DNA from: Serratia nevei
GTDB taxonomy: Bacteria > Pseudomonadota > Gammaproteobacteria > Enterobacterales > Enterobacteriaceae
Reading direction: 5' to 3'
NCBI RefSeq assembly: GCF_037948395.1
Contig: NZ_CP149940.1
Span: 4,650,001-4,714,000 of the forward strand
DNA length: 64,000 nt
Shown: positions 1 to 9,383 of the stretch, piece by piece
Numbering within the stretch: position 1 is the first letter of the stretch
How the letters are laid out: each line of letters starts with the position of its first letter
Notes under the pieces: model-generated
Seen by the model: only the letters and a program-made list of their open reading frames with translations
Told to the model about the DNA's origin: nothing
Databases searched by the model: none
Made by a program: the position numbers and the translations under genes

Positions 1-2
1 AA

Positions 3-1736
3 GACGCCTGCGAATACATGGAGCCACGGCGTTGCCTGTTGATGATCCTCGACGAGAGCGGCTGCATGCTGTGGCGTTGCGGCGACGCCAAAACCTGGGA
101 GCTGTTGCAGCCATTGGGGTTCGCCCCCGGCGCTTACTGGGCCGAGGGGCAGATCGGCACCAACGCCCCGGCGCTGGCGGCGGCGGAAGGCCACCCGGTG
201 CGAGTGAGCGGCGAGGAGCACGTGCGCCGGGCGCTGCACGGCTGGTCGTTCTGCGCGACGCCGGTCTACGACAACAGCGGCCGCCAACGCGGCTCGATCG
301 CGCTGGGCTGCCTGCTGGCCGACTGCGCCGCCGGCGATCTGTCGCTGACGCTGGCCATCGCCCGCGAAATCGGCAATTCGCTGAACGCCGACGGCCTGCT
401 GGCGGAATCCAACCGCCATCTGAATCAGCTTTACGGCCTGCTGGACGGCGTGGACGACGGCGTTATGGCCTGGGATCACCGTGGCTACCTGCAATACATT
501 AACCAACGCGCCGCCGGCTTGTTGAAGCTGGACGAGCAGCAGAGCCAGGGCAAACCGCTGGCGCAGCTGCTGACGCTGCCCGCCCTGCTCAAGCGCGCCA
601 TCACCGACCGGCAGCCGCTGCAACACGTCGAAGTCACCTTCGAAAGCCAGCGGCAGTTTATCGCCGCCTTGCTGACGCTCAAGCCGATTTTCGACGGCGA
701 TCGCTGCAGTTTCATCGCCCTGCTGCACCCGCTCGAGCGGCTGCGCCAGTACGTCAGCAGCCAGCTGGGGCGAGTCAGCCACAGCTTCGAGCAGATGCCC
801 TCCGCCTCGCTGGAGATGCGGCGGCTGATCCGTTACGGGCAGCAGGCGGCCAAGGGCCAGCATCCAATCCTGCTGCGCGGAGAGGAAGGGGTCGGCAAAG
901 AGCGGCTCAGCCAGGCTATCCACAACGCCGGCGAACGCGCCGCCGGGCCGTATATCGCCCTCAACTGCCAGCTGCTGCCGCAGGCACAGGGGTTACGTGA
1001 GCTGCTGGGCAGCGACGCCAGCGAAGAAGAGGCGGGCCAGCTGAGCAAATTCGAATTGGCCAACGGCGGTACGCTGTACCTCGAACAGATCGAATACCTG
1101 CCGGCGGAGATGCAGTCGGCGTTGCTGCAGGTGCTGAAAACCGGCGTGGTGATCCGCCTCAATTCCAGCCGGGTGATCCCGGTCGATGTGCGGGTGATCG
1201 CCGGCAGCGCCGCCGATCTGCCGCTGCTGGTGCAGCAAAACCGCTTCCGCCGCCAGCTGTTTTACAGCCTGCAAGCCTTCGAGATCCAGATCCCGCCGCT
1301 GCGCCAGCGGCTGAGCGATATTCCGCTGCTGGTCAAACACCATCTGCGCGCGCTGGAGCAACACTTTCAGTGTCGCTTTCGGGTGGATGACGAAGTGATG
1401 GCCCAGCTGGCGCTCTACCTGTGGCCGGGCAACGATTTGGAACTGAAAGGGGTGGTGGAGCGCGCGGCGATGATCTGCCACGGCCACCACATCCAGTTAG
1501 CAGATTTGCCGGCGCACCTGCTCGGCCAGCCGTCGCTGCTGGAGAGCGATCCGCAGCCCGGCGCGCCGCTGTTGACGCTGACGGACATGGAGCGCCAGGC
1601 GATCCTCCGTGCGGCGACCGTCAGCCGGGGTCAGCTGACGGAGATGGCGCAGCTGCTGGGCATCGGCCGCACCACCCTGTGGCGGAAGATCAAACAGCAC
1701 GGGATCGATATCCGCCAGTTCAAGCTGCGTGCCTAG
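3..1736 (+). CDS. dhaR: Dha operon transcriptional regulator DhaR, 5' partial
   Basis: Activator of the dihydroxyacetone kinase operon. In E. coli it responds to the state of DhaK and DhaL. The frame is open to the left edge, and the residues before the first ATG (position 18) read DACEY, matching E. coli DhaR shortly before its GAF region. Roughly 60 N-terminal residues therefore lie outside the window. Visible parts in order are a GAF-like sensor, a PAS region (about residues 140-240), an AAA+ domain with Walker A GEEGVGKE, and a C-terminal Fis-type helix-turn-helix (LLGIGRTTLWRKIKQHGI). The AAA+ domain lacks the GAFTGA loop needed to contact sigma-54, as in E. coli DhaR, so sigma-70 promoters are expected. 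The gene converges on dhaM and overlaps its end by 4 bases, whereas in E. coli dhaR is divergent from dhaKLM. Confidence 0.95.
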   Translation, partial: DACEYMEPRRCLLMILDESGCMLWRCGDAKTWELLQPLGFAPGAYWAEGQIGTNAPALAAAEGHPVRVSGEEHVRRALHGWSFCATPVYDNSGRQRGSIALGCLLADCAAGDLSLTLAIAREIGNSLNADGLLAESNRHLNQLYGLLDGVDDGVMAWDHRGYLQYINQRAAGLLKLDEQQSQGKPLAQLLTLPALLKRAITDRQPLQHVEVTFESQRQFIAALLTLKPIFDGDRCSFIALLHPLERLRQYVSSQLGRVSHSFEQMPSASLEMRRLIRYGQQAAKGQHPILLRGEEGVGKERLSQAIHNAGERAAGPYIALNCQLLPQAQGLRELLGSDASEEEAGQLSKFELANGGTLYLEQIEYLPAEMQSALLQVLKTGVVIRLNSSRVIPVDVRVIAGSAADLPLLVQQNRFRRQLFYSLQAFEIQIPPLRQRLSDIPLLVKHHLRALEQHFQCRFRVDDEVMAQLALYLWPGNDLELKGVVERAAMICHGHHIQLADLPAHLLGQPSLLESDPQPGAPLLTLTDMERQAILRAATVSRGQLTEMAQLLGIGRTTLWRKIKQHGIDIRQFKLRA

Positions 1737-3163
1737 TGGCTGAGCTGCAACACCCCACGCGCGGCGTCCAGCATCGCCTTCTGCCCGCTGCGGGTTTTGC
1801 TCAGGCAATCCTGCATGCCGACCACCATCGGAATGCCCATCGCCTTCGCCAGAATGGCGCTGTGCGACAGGGCATTGCCACCGCTGAGGCAGATGCCGAG
1901 CACCAGCCGCCTGTCGAGCATCACCACCTCTGAAGGCATCAGCTCGTCCATCACCAGTATCGATGGCTCTGCCAGCGCGATGGCCGGCAGCGGCAGCCCC
2001 TGCAGATGGCACAGCGTGCGGCGCAGCATGTCGCGCACGTCCAGTTCACGCGCCCGCATGTAGTCGTCATCCAGTTCGCGGTACTCTTCGGCGATCGCTT
2101 CCAGCACCTGCCGCCAGGCCTGTTCGGCGCAGCACAGCTGTTGCGCAATGCGGGTGTAAGCCGCCTGCTGCAGATCCGGATCGTCCAACAGCATGCTGTG
2201 GGCGCCGAAGATCGCCGCCTGCGGCTTGCCGATCAGCGTACCGGTACGTTCCGCCAGCCGGTTCAGATCGCTCAGGGTGTGCTGCAGCGCCTCCCGCAGG
2301 CGTTGCTGTTCGCCCAACACCTCGTCCGCGCCGATCCGTCGATCGACGGTTGACGGCCAGAAGCTGTGGGCCTGGAACACCGGCCCGCTGGTGACGCTTT
2401 CCGCCACCGGGATACCGTGCAGCGAAGGCTGCTGCCGCTCGGAAACCGTCTCGCCGAAATGTTGTTCCGCCAGCGCTTTGAACGCCGCCAGCGCTTCGTC
2501 CGCCTGTGCGCCGTCGGCGATCAGGCGAATGGTGTCGCCGTGGCGCACCTGCAGCAGCGCCAGCTGATTGAGGCTGCGCGGATCGACGCACTGCCCCTGT
2601 TTTTCCAGCACCAGCTCGGCCTTGAACGGCGCCAGCGCCTCTACCAGCCGCGCCGCCGGGCGCGCATGCAGCCCGTGCGGGTTCTGCACCGTCCAGGTTG
2701 CGCTTTTACCCTGCGCCAGCGGCAAAGCCGCGCTTTTCGCGGCCGGCGAGCCTTCGCCTAGCTGCGCCTGTTTAGCCTGCAACGCGCCCTGCGCCTCCGC
2801 CACCACCTGCTCCAGCGAAGCGCCGGAGTTGGCGGCGACCACCGCCGCCAGCGTGCCTTCGACCAGCGGCGCCGCACACAGCCGCACTTTGGCGGCCAAG
2901 CCCGGGTCCAGCAAATCGAGCGCTGTTTCCGCGCTGAGCAGCGCACTGCCCAAATCCATCAGCACCAGAACGCCGTCGCCGTCAGCAACCGCTTCAATCG
3001 CCTCCATCACTTTGACCGCGTCGGTGCCGATCGGGTGTTCCTCGTCATCCACGCCCGCAGCCAGCGCCAGCTTGCAGCCATCGCCGCGCATCATCTGCCG
3101 CGCCAACTGCTCAACGCCGCGCGCCAGCAACGCACTGTGCGAAACCACCACGATATTAATCAT
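1733..3163 (-). CDS. dhaM: PTS-dependent dihydroxyacetone kinase, phosphotransferase subunit DhaM
   Basis: Passes phosphate from the PTS to the ADP bound on DhaL. The 476 residues (E. coli 472) hold three fused domains. An EIIA-mannose-like domain carries His9 (VVVSHSALL). An HPr domain carries His166 in GLHARPA. A truncated enzyme-I domain carries a phospho-histidine near residue 434 (GGNALSHSAILAKAMGIP). All three phosphorylation histidines are present, so the relay should work. The ATG follows a strong AGGAGG site. It is the last gene of gldA-dhaK-dhaL-dhaM, 17 bases after dhaL. Its end overlaps the end of the convergent dhaR by 4 bases, with no terminator between them. Confidence 0.96.
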   Translation of the reverse strand: MINIVVVSHSALLARGVEQLARQMMRGDGCKLALAAGVDDEEHPIGTDAVKVMEAIEAVADGDGVLVLMDLGSALLSAETALDLLDPGLAAKVRLCAAPLVEGTLAAVVAANSGASLEQVVAEAQGALQAKQAQLGEGSPAAKSAALPLAQGKSATWTVQNPHGLHARPAARLVEALAPFKAELVLEKQGQCVDPRSLNQLALLQVRHGDTIRLIADGAQADEALAAFKALAEQHFGETVSERQQPSLHGIPVAESVTSGPVFQAHSFWPSTVDRRIGADEVLGEQQRLREALQHTLSDLNRLAERTGTLIGKPQAAIFGAHSMLLDDPDLQQAAYTRIAQQLCCAEQAWRQVLEAIAEEYRELDDDYMRARELDVRDMLRRTLCHLQGLPLPAIALAEPSILVMDELMPSEVVMLDRRLVLGICLSGGNALSHSAILAKAMGIPMVVGMQDCLSKTRSGQKAMLDAARGVLQLSH

Positions 3164-3180
3164 CTCGCCTCCTGCTACAG

Positions 3181-3813
3181 CTAACTACTGGCGACCTCGG
3201 CCAGCGTTTTCATCATCAGCATCACCGAAGTGGCGCCGGGATCCTGGTGGCCGATGCTGCGCTCGCCCAGGTAACTGGCCCGCCCCTTGCGCGCCTGCAT
3301 CGTGATGGTGCTCTCCACCGCCCGCTCGGCGCTGTCGGCGGCGCGCTGCAGCGCCTCCGCCACGCTCAGATTCTGCTGCGCGGACTGGCCGAGGCTGTCC
3401 ACCACCGGCCACCAGACGTCGCACATGGTTTTGTCGCCCGGCTCCGCCTTACCGCGCATCACCACGCCTTCCACCCCCTCCTGCATCATCTGCTGCAGCT
3501 CCGCCAGATCCAGGCTTTGCTTGGCGTTCGCCGCCTGCGCCGCGCGGATGAAGAAGGTGCCGAACAGCGGGCCGCTGGCGCCGCCCACGCTCGACAGCAG
3601 CGTCATGCCGGTATTTTTCAGAATGAAGCCGATATCTTTGTCTGCCACCGACGGCAGTTTTTCTACCACCTTGTTAAAACCGCGATTCATGTTCAAACCG
3701 TGGTCGGCATCGCCGATCTCGGTGTCCAACCGGGTCAGAAAATCGCGCTCCCGGCTGAACACCTCGCCGCAACGCATCAGCCAATCGACAACCTGTTGTT
3801 TGGTCAACGCCAT
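3181..3813 (-). CDS. dhaL: Dihydroxyacetone kinase, ADP-binding subunit DhaL
   Basis: Holds ADP as a permanent cofactor. DhaM rephosphorylates it to ATP, and the phosphate then goes to dihydroxyacetone on DhaK. The protein has 210 residues, the usual DhaL length. The three Mg-binding aspartates appear as Asp30, Asp35 and Asp37 in LDTEIGDADHGLNMNRGF, the same positions as in E. coli. The ATG follows a GAGGAGG ribosome site. It lies 9 bases after dhaK and 17 before dhaM, so the three kinase genes are clearly one transcript. In E. coli, ADP-loaded DhaL is also the co-activator of DhaR. Confidence 0.96.
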   Translation of the reverse strand: MALTKQQVVDWLMRCGEVFSRERDFLTRLDTEIGDADHGLNMNRGFNKVVEKLPSVADKDIGFILKNTGMTLLSSVGGASGPLFGTFFIRAAQAANAKQSLDLAELQQMMQEGVEGVVMRGKAEPGDKTMCDVWWPVVDSLGQSAQQNLSVAEALQRAADSAERAVESTITMQARKGRASYLGERSIGHQDPGATSVMLMMKTLAEVASS

Positions 3814-3822
3814 GATTCCTCC

Positions 3823-4893
<1,071 letters not shown>

Positions 4894-4944
4894 GATGGTT
4901 TCCTCTGTAAGAACAGGGGCGCGGCGCACCGCGCCCCAAGGGTA

Positions 4945-6045
4945 TCAATGACGCTGCAGCCAGGCGGCGCCCAGCCTATCCGCCGTCAGGATCGCCGCCT
5001 GCACGCCCGCTGGGGTGACCTTGAACGGCATGTTGTGAATGGTTTCGCCGGCGGCGCAGCTGGCCTCGGCCACCGCCATGATCTTCGCCGTCGCATCGCC
5101 GGTGACGCCCATCTGCGCCAGCGTGATCGGCAGGCCGATGCCATGGCAAAACGCCAGCACGGTTTCAATCTGCGCCATGGGGCTGTTCTGCAGCACCAGC
5201 TGTGCCAGGGTGCCGAACGCCACTTTCTCGCCGTGATACAGGTGGTGGCACTCCTCGAGCACGGTAAAACCGTTGTGAATGGCATGCGCCGCCGCCAGCC
5301 CGCTGCTCTCGAAGCCGATGCCGCTCAGATAGGTATTGGCCTCAATGATGCGCTCCACCGCTTCCGTCACCACGCCGGCCTCGACCGCCAGTTTGGCTTT
5401 TACCCCTTCCGCCAGCAGCGTGTCATAACACAGCCGCGCCAGGCTGAGCGCCGCCAGCGTCGATTTGCCGCCGGCCATGCTGGTGGCCTGGGCGTCGAAA
5501 CAGGCCTGGGCTTCGAAATAGGTGGAGAGCGCGTCGCCCATGCCGGCCACCAGCAGGCGCACCGGCGCTTTGGCGATGATGGCGCTGTCCATCACCACCA
5601 TGTCCGGGTTGCGCGGATAAATCAGGTATTCGGCAAATTCGCCCTGTTCAGTGTAGAGGACCGACAGCGCGCTGGTCGGCGCATCGGTGGAGGCGATGGT
5701 GGGAATAAGCACCACCGGCAGCTGTTGGTAGTGCGCCACGGCCTTGGCGGTGTCGAGCGTCTTGCCGCCGCCGACGCCGATCACGCCGCGGCAGCCGTGA
5801 GCCTGCAACTCATGGCCGAGCCGGTCTATCTCTTTGCGGCAGCATTCGCCGTTGAAGCGGGCCGCGTGATGTTTCACGCCGTGCTGCTGCAGGCTGCCCA
5901 TCAGGGTGTCGCCCGCCAGCTGCATCACGAAGTCGTCTGCGATCACCAGGTAGTGATCGGCGAGGGATTTGACGTATTCGCCGACGGCGGCCAGCGCATT
6001 GGCGCCCTGAATATATTTACCTGGTGACTGGATGATTCTCAACAT
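4945..6045 (-). CDS. gldA: Glycerol dehydrogenase (NAD+)
   Basis: Iron/zinc-type alcohol dehydrogenase that oxidises glycerol to dihydroxyacetone, the substrate of the kinase encoded just downstream. The 366 residues start [18 protein letters not shown], nearly identical to the start of E. coli GldA. The NAD-binding glycine motif [14 protein letters not shown] is present, as are metal-ligand regions around [23 protein letters not shown] and [12 protein letters not shown]. The ATG has AAGGA upstream. It is the first gene of the operon, and the region upstream holds two matched palindromes (6179-6227). E. coli keeps gldA away from dhaKLM, so this operon makes a complete glycerol-to-DHAP route. 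Confidence 0.96.
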   Translation of the reverse strand: MLRIIQSPGKYIQGANALAAVGEYVKSLADHYLVIADDFVMQLAGDTLMGSLQQHGVKHHAARFNGECCRKEIDRLGHELQAHGCRGVIGVGGGKTLDTAKAVAHYQQLPVVLIPTIASTDAPTSALSVLYTEQGEFAEYLIYPRNPDMVVMDSAIIAKAPVRLLVAGMGDALSTYFEAQACFDAQATSMAGGKSTLAALSLARLCYDTLLAEGVKAKLAVEAGVVTEAVERIIEANTYLSGIGFESSGLAAAHAIHNGFTVLEECHHLYHGEKVAFGTLAQLVLQNSPMAQIETVLAFCHGIGLPITLAQMGVTGDATAKIMAVAEASCAAGETIHNMPFKVTPAGVQAAILTADRLGAAWLQRH

Positions 6046-6398
6046 AACCGGATCCTTGTAGGGAGTTGGCGATGGTAACGTTCAGATATCAGGTGATGAC
6101 GCGCCGACTTCGCCGCCGGCTTGTTGTTGTGCTTCGACTATGAGCGCCCGCCGCCCGCCTGGCGAGCTTCGCGATTTTTGTTCCATTATGGAACATCATC
6201 ATAGCGACAACGTTTCATGATGAAACGCCAACGCGCGTTTTTTCGCCGCGAAAGCGAACTGGCGCACACCCCAACGTATAACTGCGTAAAGAGTCGATTC
6301 TGCGGGCGTTTCAGCTTTAATTTTGACCATGTTTCCCCTATCCTTAGCGCCACTACTGGGAAAGGGCGAAAACAGCCCGCATGATGGGATTGATAACG
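6046..6398. other. Divergent gldA/ygiB intergenic region
   Basis: This 353-base gap separates the divergent gldA and ygiB starts. It holds two perfect 17-base palindromes, listed separately. I searched the gldA side for a sigma-54 (-24/-12) promoter and found none, which fits the missing GAFTGA loop of DhaR. No confident sigma-70 promoter could be assigned by eye on either side. TTGACC at 6323-6328 is a possible -35 for ygiB but has no -10 partner at correct spacing. Confidence 0.6.
6179..6227. promoter_or_regulatory. Pair of 17-bp palindromes, candidate DhaR operators
   Basis: Two perfect inverted repeats, each 8+1+8 bases: TGTTCCATTATGGAACA at 6179-6195 and CGTTTCATGATGAAACG at 6211-6227. 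They share the pattern GTTyCATnATGrAAC and their centres are 32 bp apart, about three helical turns, so a protein could bind both on one face. They lie 134 bp upstream of the gldA start. DhaR is a Fis-type activator encoded in the same cluster, so it is the obvious candidate. That assignment is inference, since ygiB also starts nearby. Confidence 0.7.
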
Positions 6399-7067
6399 AT
6401 GAAACGGACAAAAAACATCAACCAAGAGACGTTCCGCAAATCCTGGCGCAGCTACCGTGTCGCGCCCGTGGCTTTGGCGATCAGCGCTGTCTTTATGCTG
6501 GCCGGCTGCGAGAAGAGCGATGAAACGGTCTCCCTGTATCAGAATGCCGATGACTGTTCGCGCGCCAATCCTTCGATGAGCGAGCAGTGCACCACCGCCT
6601 ACAACAACGCCTTGAAAGAAGCGGCGAAAACCGCGCCGAAATACGCTACCCGCGAAGACTGCGTCGCCGAGTTCGGCGAAGCGCAGTGCACCCAGGCGCC
6701 GGCTCCGGCGCAGGCCGGCATGGCGGCGGAATCGCAAAGCAGCGGCAGCTTCTGGATGCCGCTGATGGCGGGCTACATGATGGGTCGCCTGATGGGCGGC
6801 TCCGGTTTCGCGCAGCAGCCACTGTTCACCTCCAAGAACGCCGCCAGCCCGGCGAACGGCAAGTTTGTCGACGCCAGCGGCAAGAGCTACGGCCCGGCCA
6901 CCGCCGGCGGCCGCACCATGACGGTGCCGAAAACCGCCATGGCGCCGAAGCCTGCGGTCACCAACACCGTGACCCGCGGCGGCTTCGGCGAGACCGTGGC
7001 CAAGCAGACCAGCATGCAGCGCAGCAGCGCCACCTCCAACTCCGGCTCTCGCAGCATGGGCGGTTGA
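6399..7067 (+). CDS. ygiB: YgiB family (DUF1190) predicted lipoprotein
   Basis: Function unknown. The 222 residues match E. coli YgiB almost throughout. They have an unusually long charged N-terminus, a hydrophobic stretch ending FMLAGC (Cys37, lipobox-like), a Cys-containing region ([28 protein letters not shown]) and a low-complexity Ser/Gly tail. The start at 6399 (MKRTKN) follows the E. coli start. An in-frame ATG at 6381 would add six residues with no counterpart. It lies 3 bases before ygiC, so the two are co-transcribed as in E. coli, where ygiABC follows tolC. tolC is not seen here. Confidence 0.93.
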   Translation: MKRTKNINQETFRKSWRSYRVAPVALAISAVFMLAGCEKSDETVSLYQNADDCSRANPSMSEQCTTAYNNALKEAAKTAPKYATREDCVAEFGEAQCTQAPAPAQAGMAAESQSSGSFWMPLMAGYMMGRLMGGSGFAQQPLFTSKNAASPANGKFVDASGKSYGPATAGGRTMTVPKTAMAPKPAVTNTVTRGGFGETVAKQTSMQRSSATSNSGSRSMGG

Positions 7068-7070
7068 TGC

Positions 7071-8231
7071 ATGAAACGTATTGCTATTACCGAGCGCCCG
7101 GACTGGCGTGAAAAAGCGACCGAGTTCGGGTTCCGTTTCCACACCATGTACGGCGAGCCCTACTGGTGTGAAGACGCCTATTACCAGTTCACGCTGGCGC
7201 AGATTGAAGAGATCGAAAGCGCCACCGCGGAGCTGCACCAGATGTGCCTGCAGGTGGTAGAAAAAGTGGTCGGCAGCGACGAGCTGATGGCCAAGTTCTG
7301 CATCCCGAAACACACCTGGGAGTTCGTGCGCAGCTCCTGGCGCACCCACCAGCCGTCGCTGTACTCGCGTCTCGATCTGGCCTACGACGGCGTCAACCCG
7401 CCGAAGCTGCTGGAAAACAACGCCGATACGCCAACCTCGCTGTATGAGGCGGCCTTCTTCCAGTGGCTGTGGCTGGAAGACCAGATCAACGCCGGCAAGC
7501 TGGATCCGGAGTCAGATCAGTACAACAGCCTGCAGGAGAAGCTGATCGAGCGTTTCGCCGAGCTGAAAGCACATCACGGCTTCGGCCTGTTGCACCTGGC
7601 CTGCTGCCAGGACAGCGAAGAAGATCGCGGCACGGTGCAATATCTGCAGGACTGCGCGCAGGAAGCCGGTCTGCCGACCGAGTTCCTGTTCATGGAAGAG
7701 ATTGGCCTCGGCGAGAAAGGCCAGTTTACCGATCTGCAGGATCAGGTGATCGGCAACCTGTTCAAGCTCTACCCGTGGGAATTCATGCTGCGCGAGATGT
7801 TCTCCACCAAGCTCGAAGACGCCGGCGTGCGCTGGCTGGAGCCGGCCTGGAAGAGCATCATCTCCAACAAGGCGCTGCTGCCGCTGCTGTGGGAAATGTT
7901 CCCGAACCACCCGAATCTGTTGCCGGCTTATTTCGCGCAAGACGATCATCCGCCGATGGATCATTACGTCACCAAACCGCTGTTCTCACGCGAAGGCGCC
8001 AATATCCAGATCGTCGAAAACGGTCAGGAAGTGGCGCGCGTCGATGGGCCATACGGCGAAGAGGGCATGATCGTGCAGCAGTTCCATCCGCTGCCGAAGT
8101 TCGAAGACAGCTACACGTTGATCGGCAGCTGGCTGGTGAACGATCAACCTTGCGGCATCGGTCTGCGCGAAGATCGCGAACTGATCACGCAGGATCTGTC
8201 GCGCTTCTACCCGCACACCATTCTCGGCTGA
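7071..8231 (+). CDS. ygiC: YgiC, glutathionylspermidine synthase-like ATP-grasp protein
   Basis: Member of the glutathionylspermidine synthase/preATP-grasp family. The 386 residues equal the E. coli YgiC length, and no amide-product function is firmly known for the E. coli protein. The ATP-grasp residues lie in the C-terminal half ([19 protein letters not shown]), and a conserved N-terminal segment includes [18 protein letters not shown]. It lacks the amidase domain of bifunctional Gss. Its start is 3 bases after ygiB. Transcription ends at the shared hairpin at 8249-8276. Confidence 0.93.
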   Translation: MKRIAITERPDWREKATEFGFRFHTMYGEPYWCEDAYYQFTLAQIEEIESATAELHQMCLQVVEKVVGSDELMAKFCIPKHTWEFVRSSWRTHQPSLYSRLDLAYDGVNPPKLLENNADTPTSLYEAAFFQWLWLEDQINAGKLDPESDQYNSLQEKLIERFAELKAHHGFGLLHLACCQDSEEDRGTVQYLQDCAQEAGLPTEFLFMEEIGLGEKGQFTDLQDQVIGNLFKLYPWEFMLREMFSTKLEDAGVRWLEPAWKSIISNKALLPLLWEMFPNHPNLLPAYFAQDDHPPMDHYVTKPLFSREGANIQIVENGQEVARVDGPYGEEGMIVQQFHPLPKFEDSYTLIGSWLVNDQPCGIGLREDRELITQDLSRFYPHTILG

Positions 8232-8248
8232 TCGCCCCGCCGAAGACA

Positions 8249-8276
8249 AAAACGCCAGTCTCTGACTGGCGTTTTT
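8249..8276. terminator. Bidirectional terminator between ygiC and ygiD
   Basis: AAAACGCCAGTC, a 3-base loop, then GACTGGCGTTTT, with a T-run after it on the plus strand and an A-run before it that serves the minus strand. It ends both convergent genes. Confidence 0.9.
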
Positions 8277-8278
8277 CT

Positions 8279-9061
8279 TTACCCCACCTGCACCGACAGC
8301 ATGCTCAGCGCCCCCATTTCGATACCGTCGATCGGCACGCTGATGGCCTCTTTTCCATCCCAACCGCCAAGCACGTACAGCAACGGCAGATAGTGTTCCG
8401 GCGTCGGATTCGACAGCGCCGCCCCCTCATGGCGCATGAAATCCACCAGCGGATGGTTATCACCCCGATAACGCAGGTTATCCCGGACAAAGTTATTGAA
8501 CGATTCCGCCCACGGGTAGGCGCTGGTATCGCCCTGCCATTTCACCATGCGCAGGTTGTGCACCACGTTGCCGCTGGCGACAATCATCACCCCCTCATCG
8601 CGCAGCGCAGCGAGTTTGCGGCCCAGTTCATAGTGATAGGCCGCCGGCTGCGTGCCGTCGACGCTGAGCTGCACCACCGGGATGTCGGCATTGGGATACA
8701 TCTTGATCAAGACGCCCCAGGTGCCGTGATCCAGCCCCCACTCGCCCAGATCGGCCGTTACCGGCACCGGCGCCAGCATTTGCTGCAGCTGCGCAGCCAG
8801 CGCGGGAGAGCCCGGCGCCGGATAACGGGTATCGAACAGCGCCTGCGGGAACCCGCCGAAGTCGTGAATGGTTTTGGGTTTTTCCATCGCGGTAACCGCA
8901 GTGCCGCGGGTATACCAATGTGCGGAAACCGCCACGATCGCCTTCGGGCGCGGCAATGACTCACCCAACGCACGCCATGCCCGGGTGTAACGATTGTCTT
9001 CCAGCACGTTCATCGGGCTACCGTGGCCAAGAAACAGTGCAGGCATACGAGAGGTGTTCAT
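8279..9061 (-). CDS. ygiD: 4,5-DOPA-extradiol-dioxygenase family protein YgiD
   Basis: Class III ring-cleaving dioxygenase family (LigB type). E. coli YgiD opens L-DOPA to betalamic acid precursors in vitro, but its natural substrate is unknown. The protein has 260 residues. Metal and active-site histidines are visible in LFLGHGSPMN, AVSAHWYTRG, WGLDHGTWGVL and GNVVHNLRMV. The ATG follows AAGGATCTCCCT, a moderate ribosome site. It is convergent with ygiC and shares its terminator, and it is divergent from the alkaline phosphatase gene. Confidence 0.92.
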   Translation of the reverse strand: MNTSRMPALFLGHGSPMNVLEDNRYTRAWRALGESLPRPKAIVAVSAHWYTRGTAVTAMEKPKTIHDFGGFPQALFDTRYPAPGSPALAAQLQQMLAPVPVTADLGEWGLDHGTWGVLIKMYPNADIPVVQLSVDGTQPAAYHYELGRKLAALRDEGVMIVASGNVVHNLRMVKWQGDTSAYPWAESFNNFVRDNLRYRGDNHPLVDFMRHEGAALSNPTPEHYLPLLYVLGGWDGKEAISVPIDGIEMGALSMLSVQVG

Positions 9062-9383
9062 AGGGAGATCCTTAGTTCAAATTGTGCTATGCCGCTACAT
9101 TACGCGCTTTGCCGCACCAACACAGCCGGATAACCGTGATGAAGATATTCAATAAATTTGAATTAAAAACGGAGGAATGCGCCGGCAGACAGAAAGATAA
9201 AAAATTTATATATTTCAATAGATTAATAACAAACATGAATGTCATGGCATTACTGCCACACAGATCCAATTTGTGAACAATTTATGTATTTTTTGTTAAC
9301 ACAATCTATACACTCCTCCTCTGCCGACGGGTGCCGACAGCCCCGCCGCGCAATGGGAATTACGTCTCACCAAGGAGGAATTC
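9062..9383. other. AT-rich divergent ygiD/alkaline phosphatase intergenic region
   Basis: This 322-base gap is clearly more AT-rich than its surroundings between about 9140 and 9310. It contains an imperfect inverted repeat: TTGTGAACAA at 9271-9280, then TTGTT at 9293-9297 and CACAA at 9300-9304, with a 2-base bulge. No convincing PhoB box was found, and no promoter at good spacing could be assigned. A 64-codon frame at 9082-9276 has no ribosome site or recognisable product and was not called. A strong AAGGAGG ribosome site precedes 9384. Confidence 0.5.

Noticed and set aside
6046..6178. Sigma-54 promoter for gldA
   Set aside because: No GG-N10-GC pair in the -24/-12 form was found, and DhaR lacks the GAFTGA loop.
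9238..9262. PhoB box before the alkaline phosphatase
   Set aside because: TGTCAT and CTGCCAC occur, but not at the 11-base repeat spacing that PhoB needs.
9082..9276. Small frame in the AT-rich gap before the alkaline phosphatase
   Set aside because: No ribosome site, no signal peptide or motif, and low complexity of the region.
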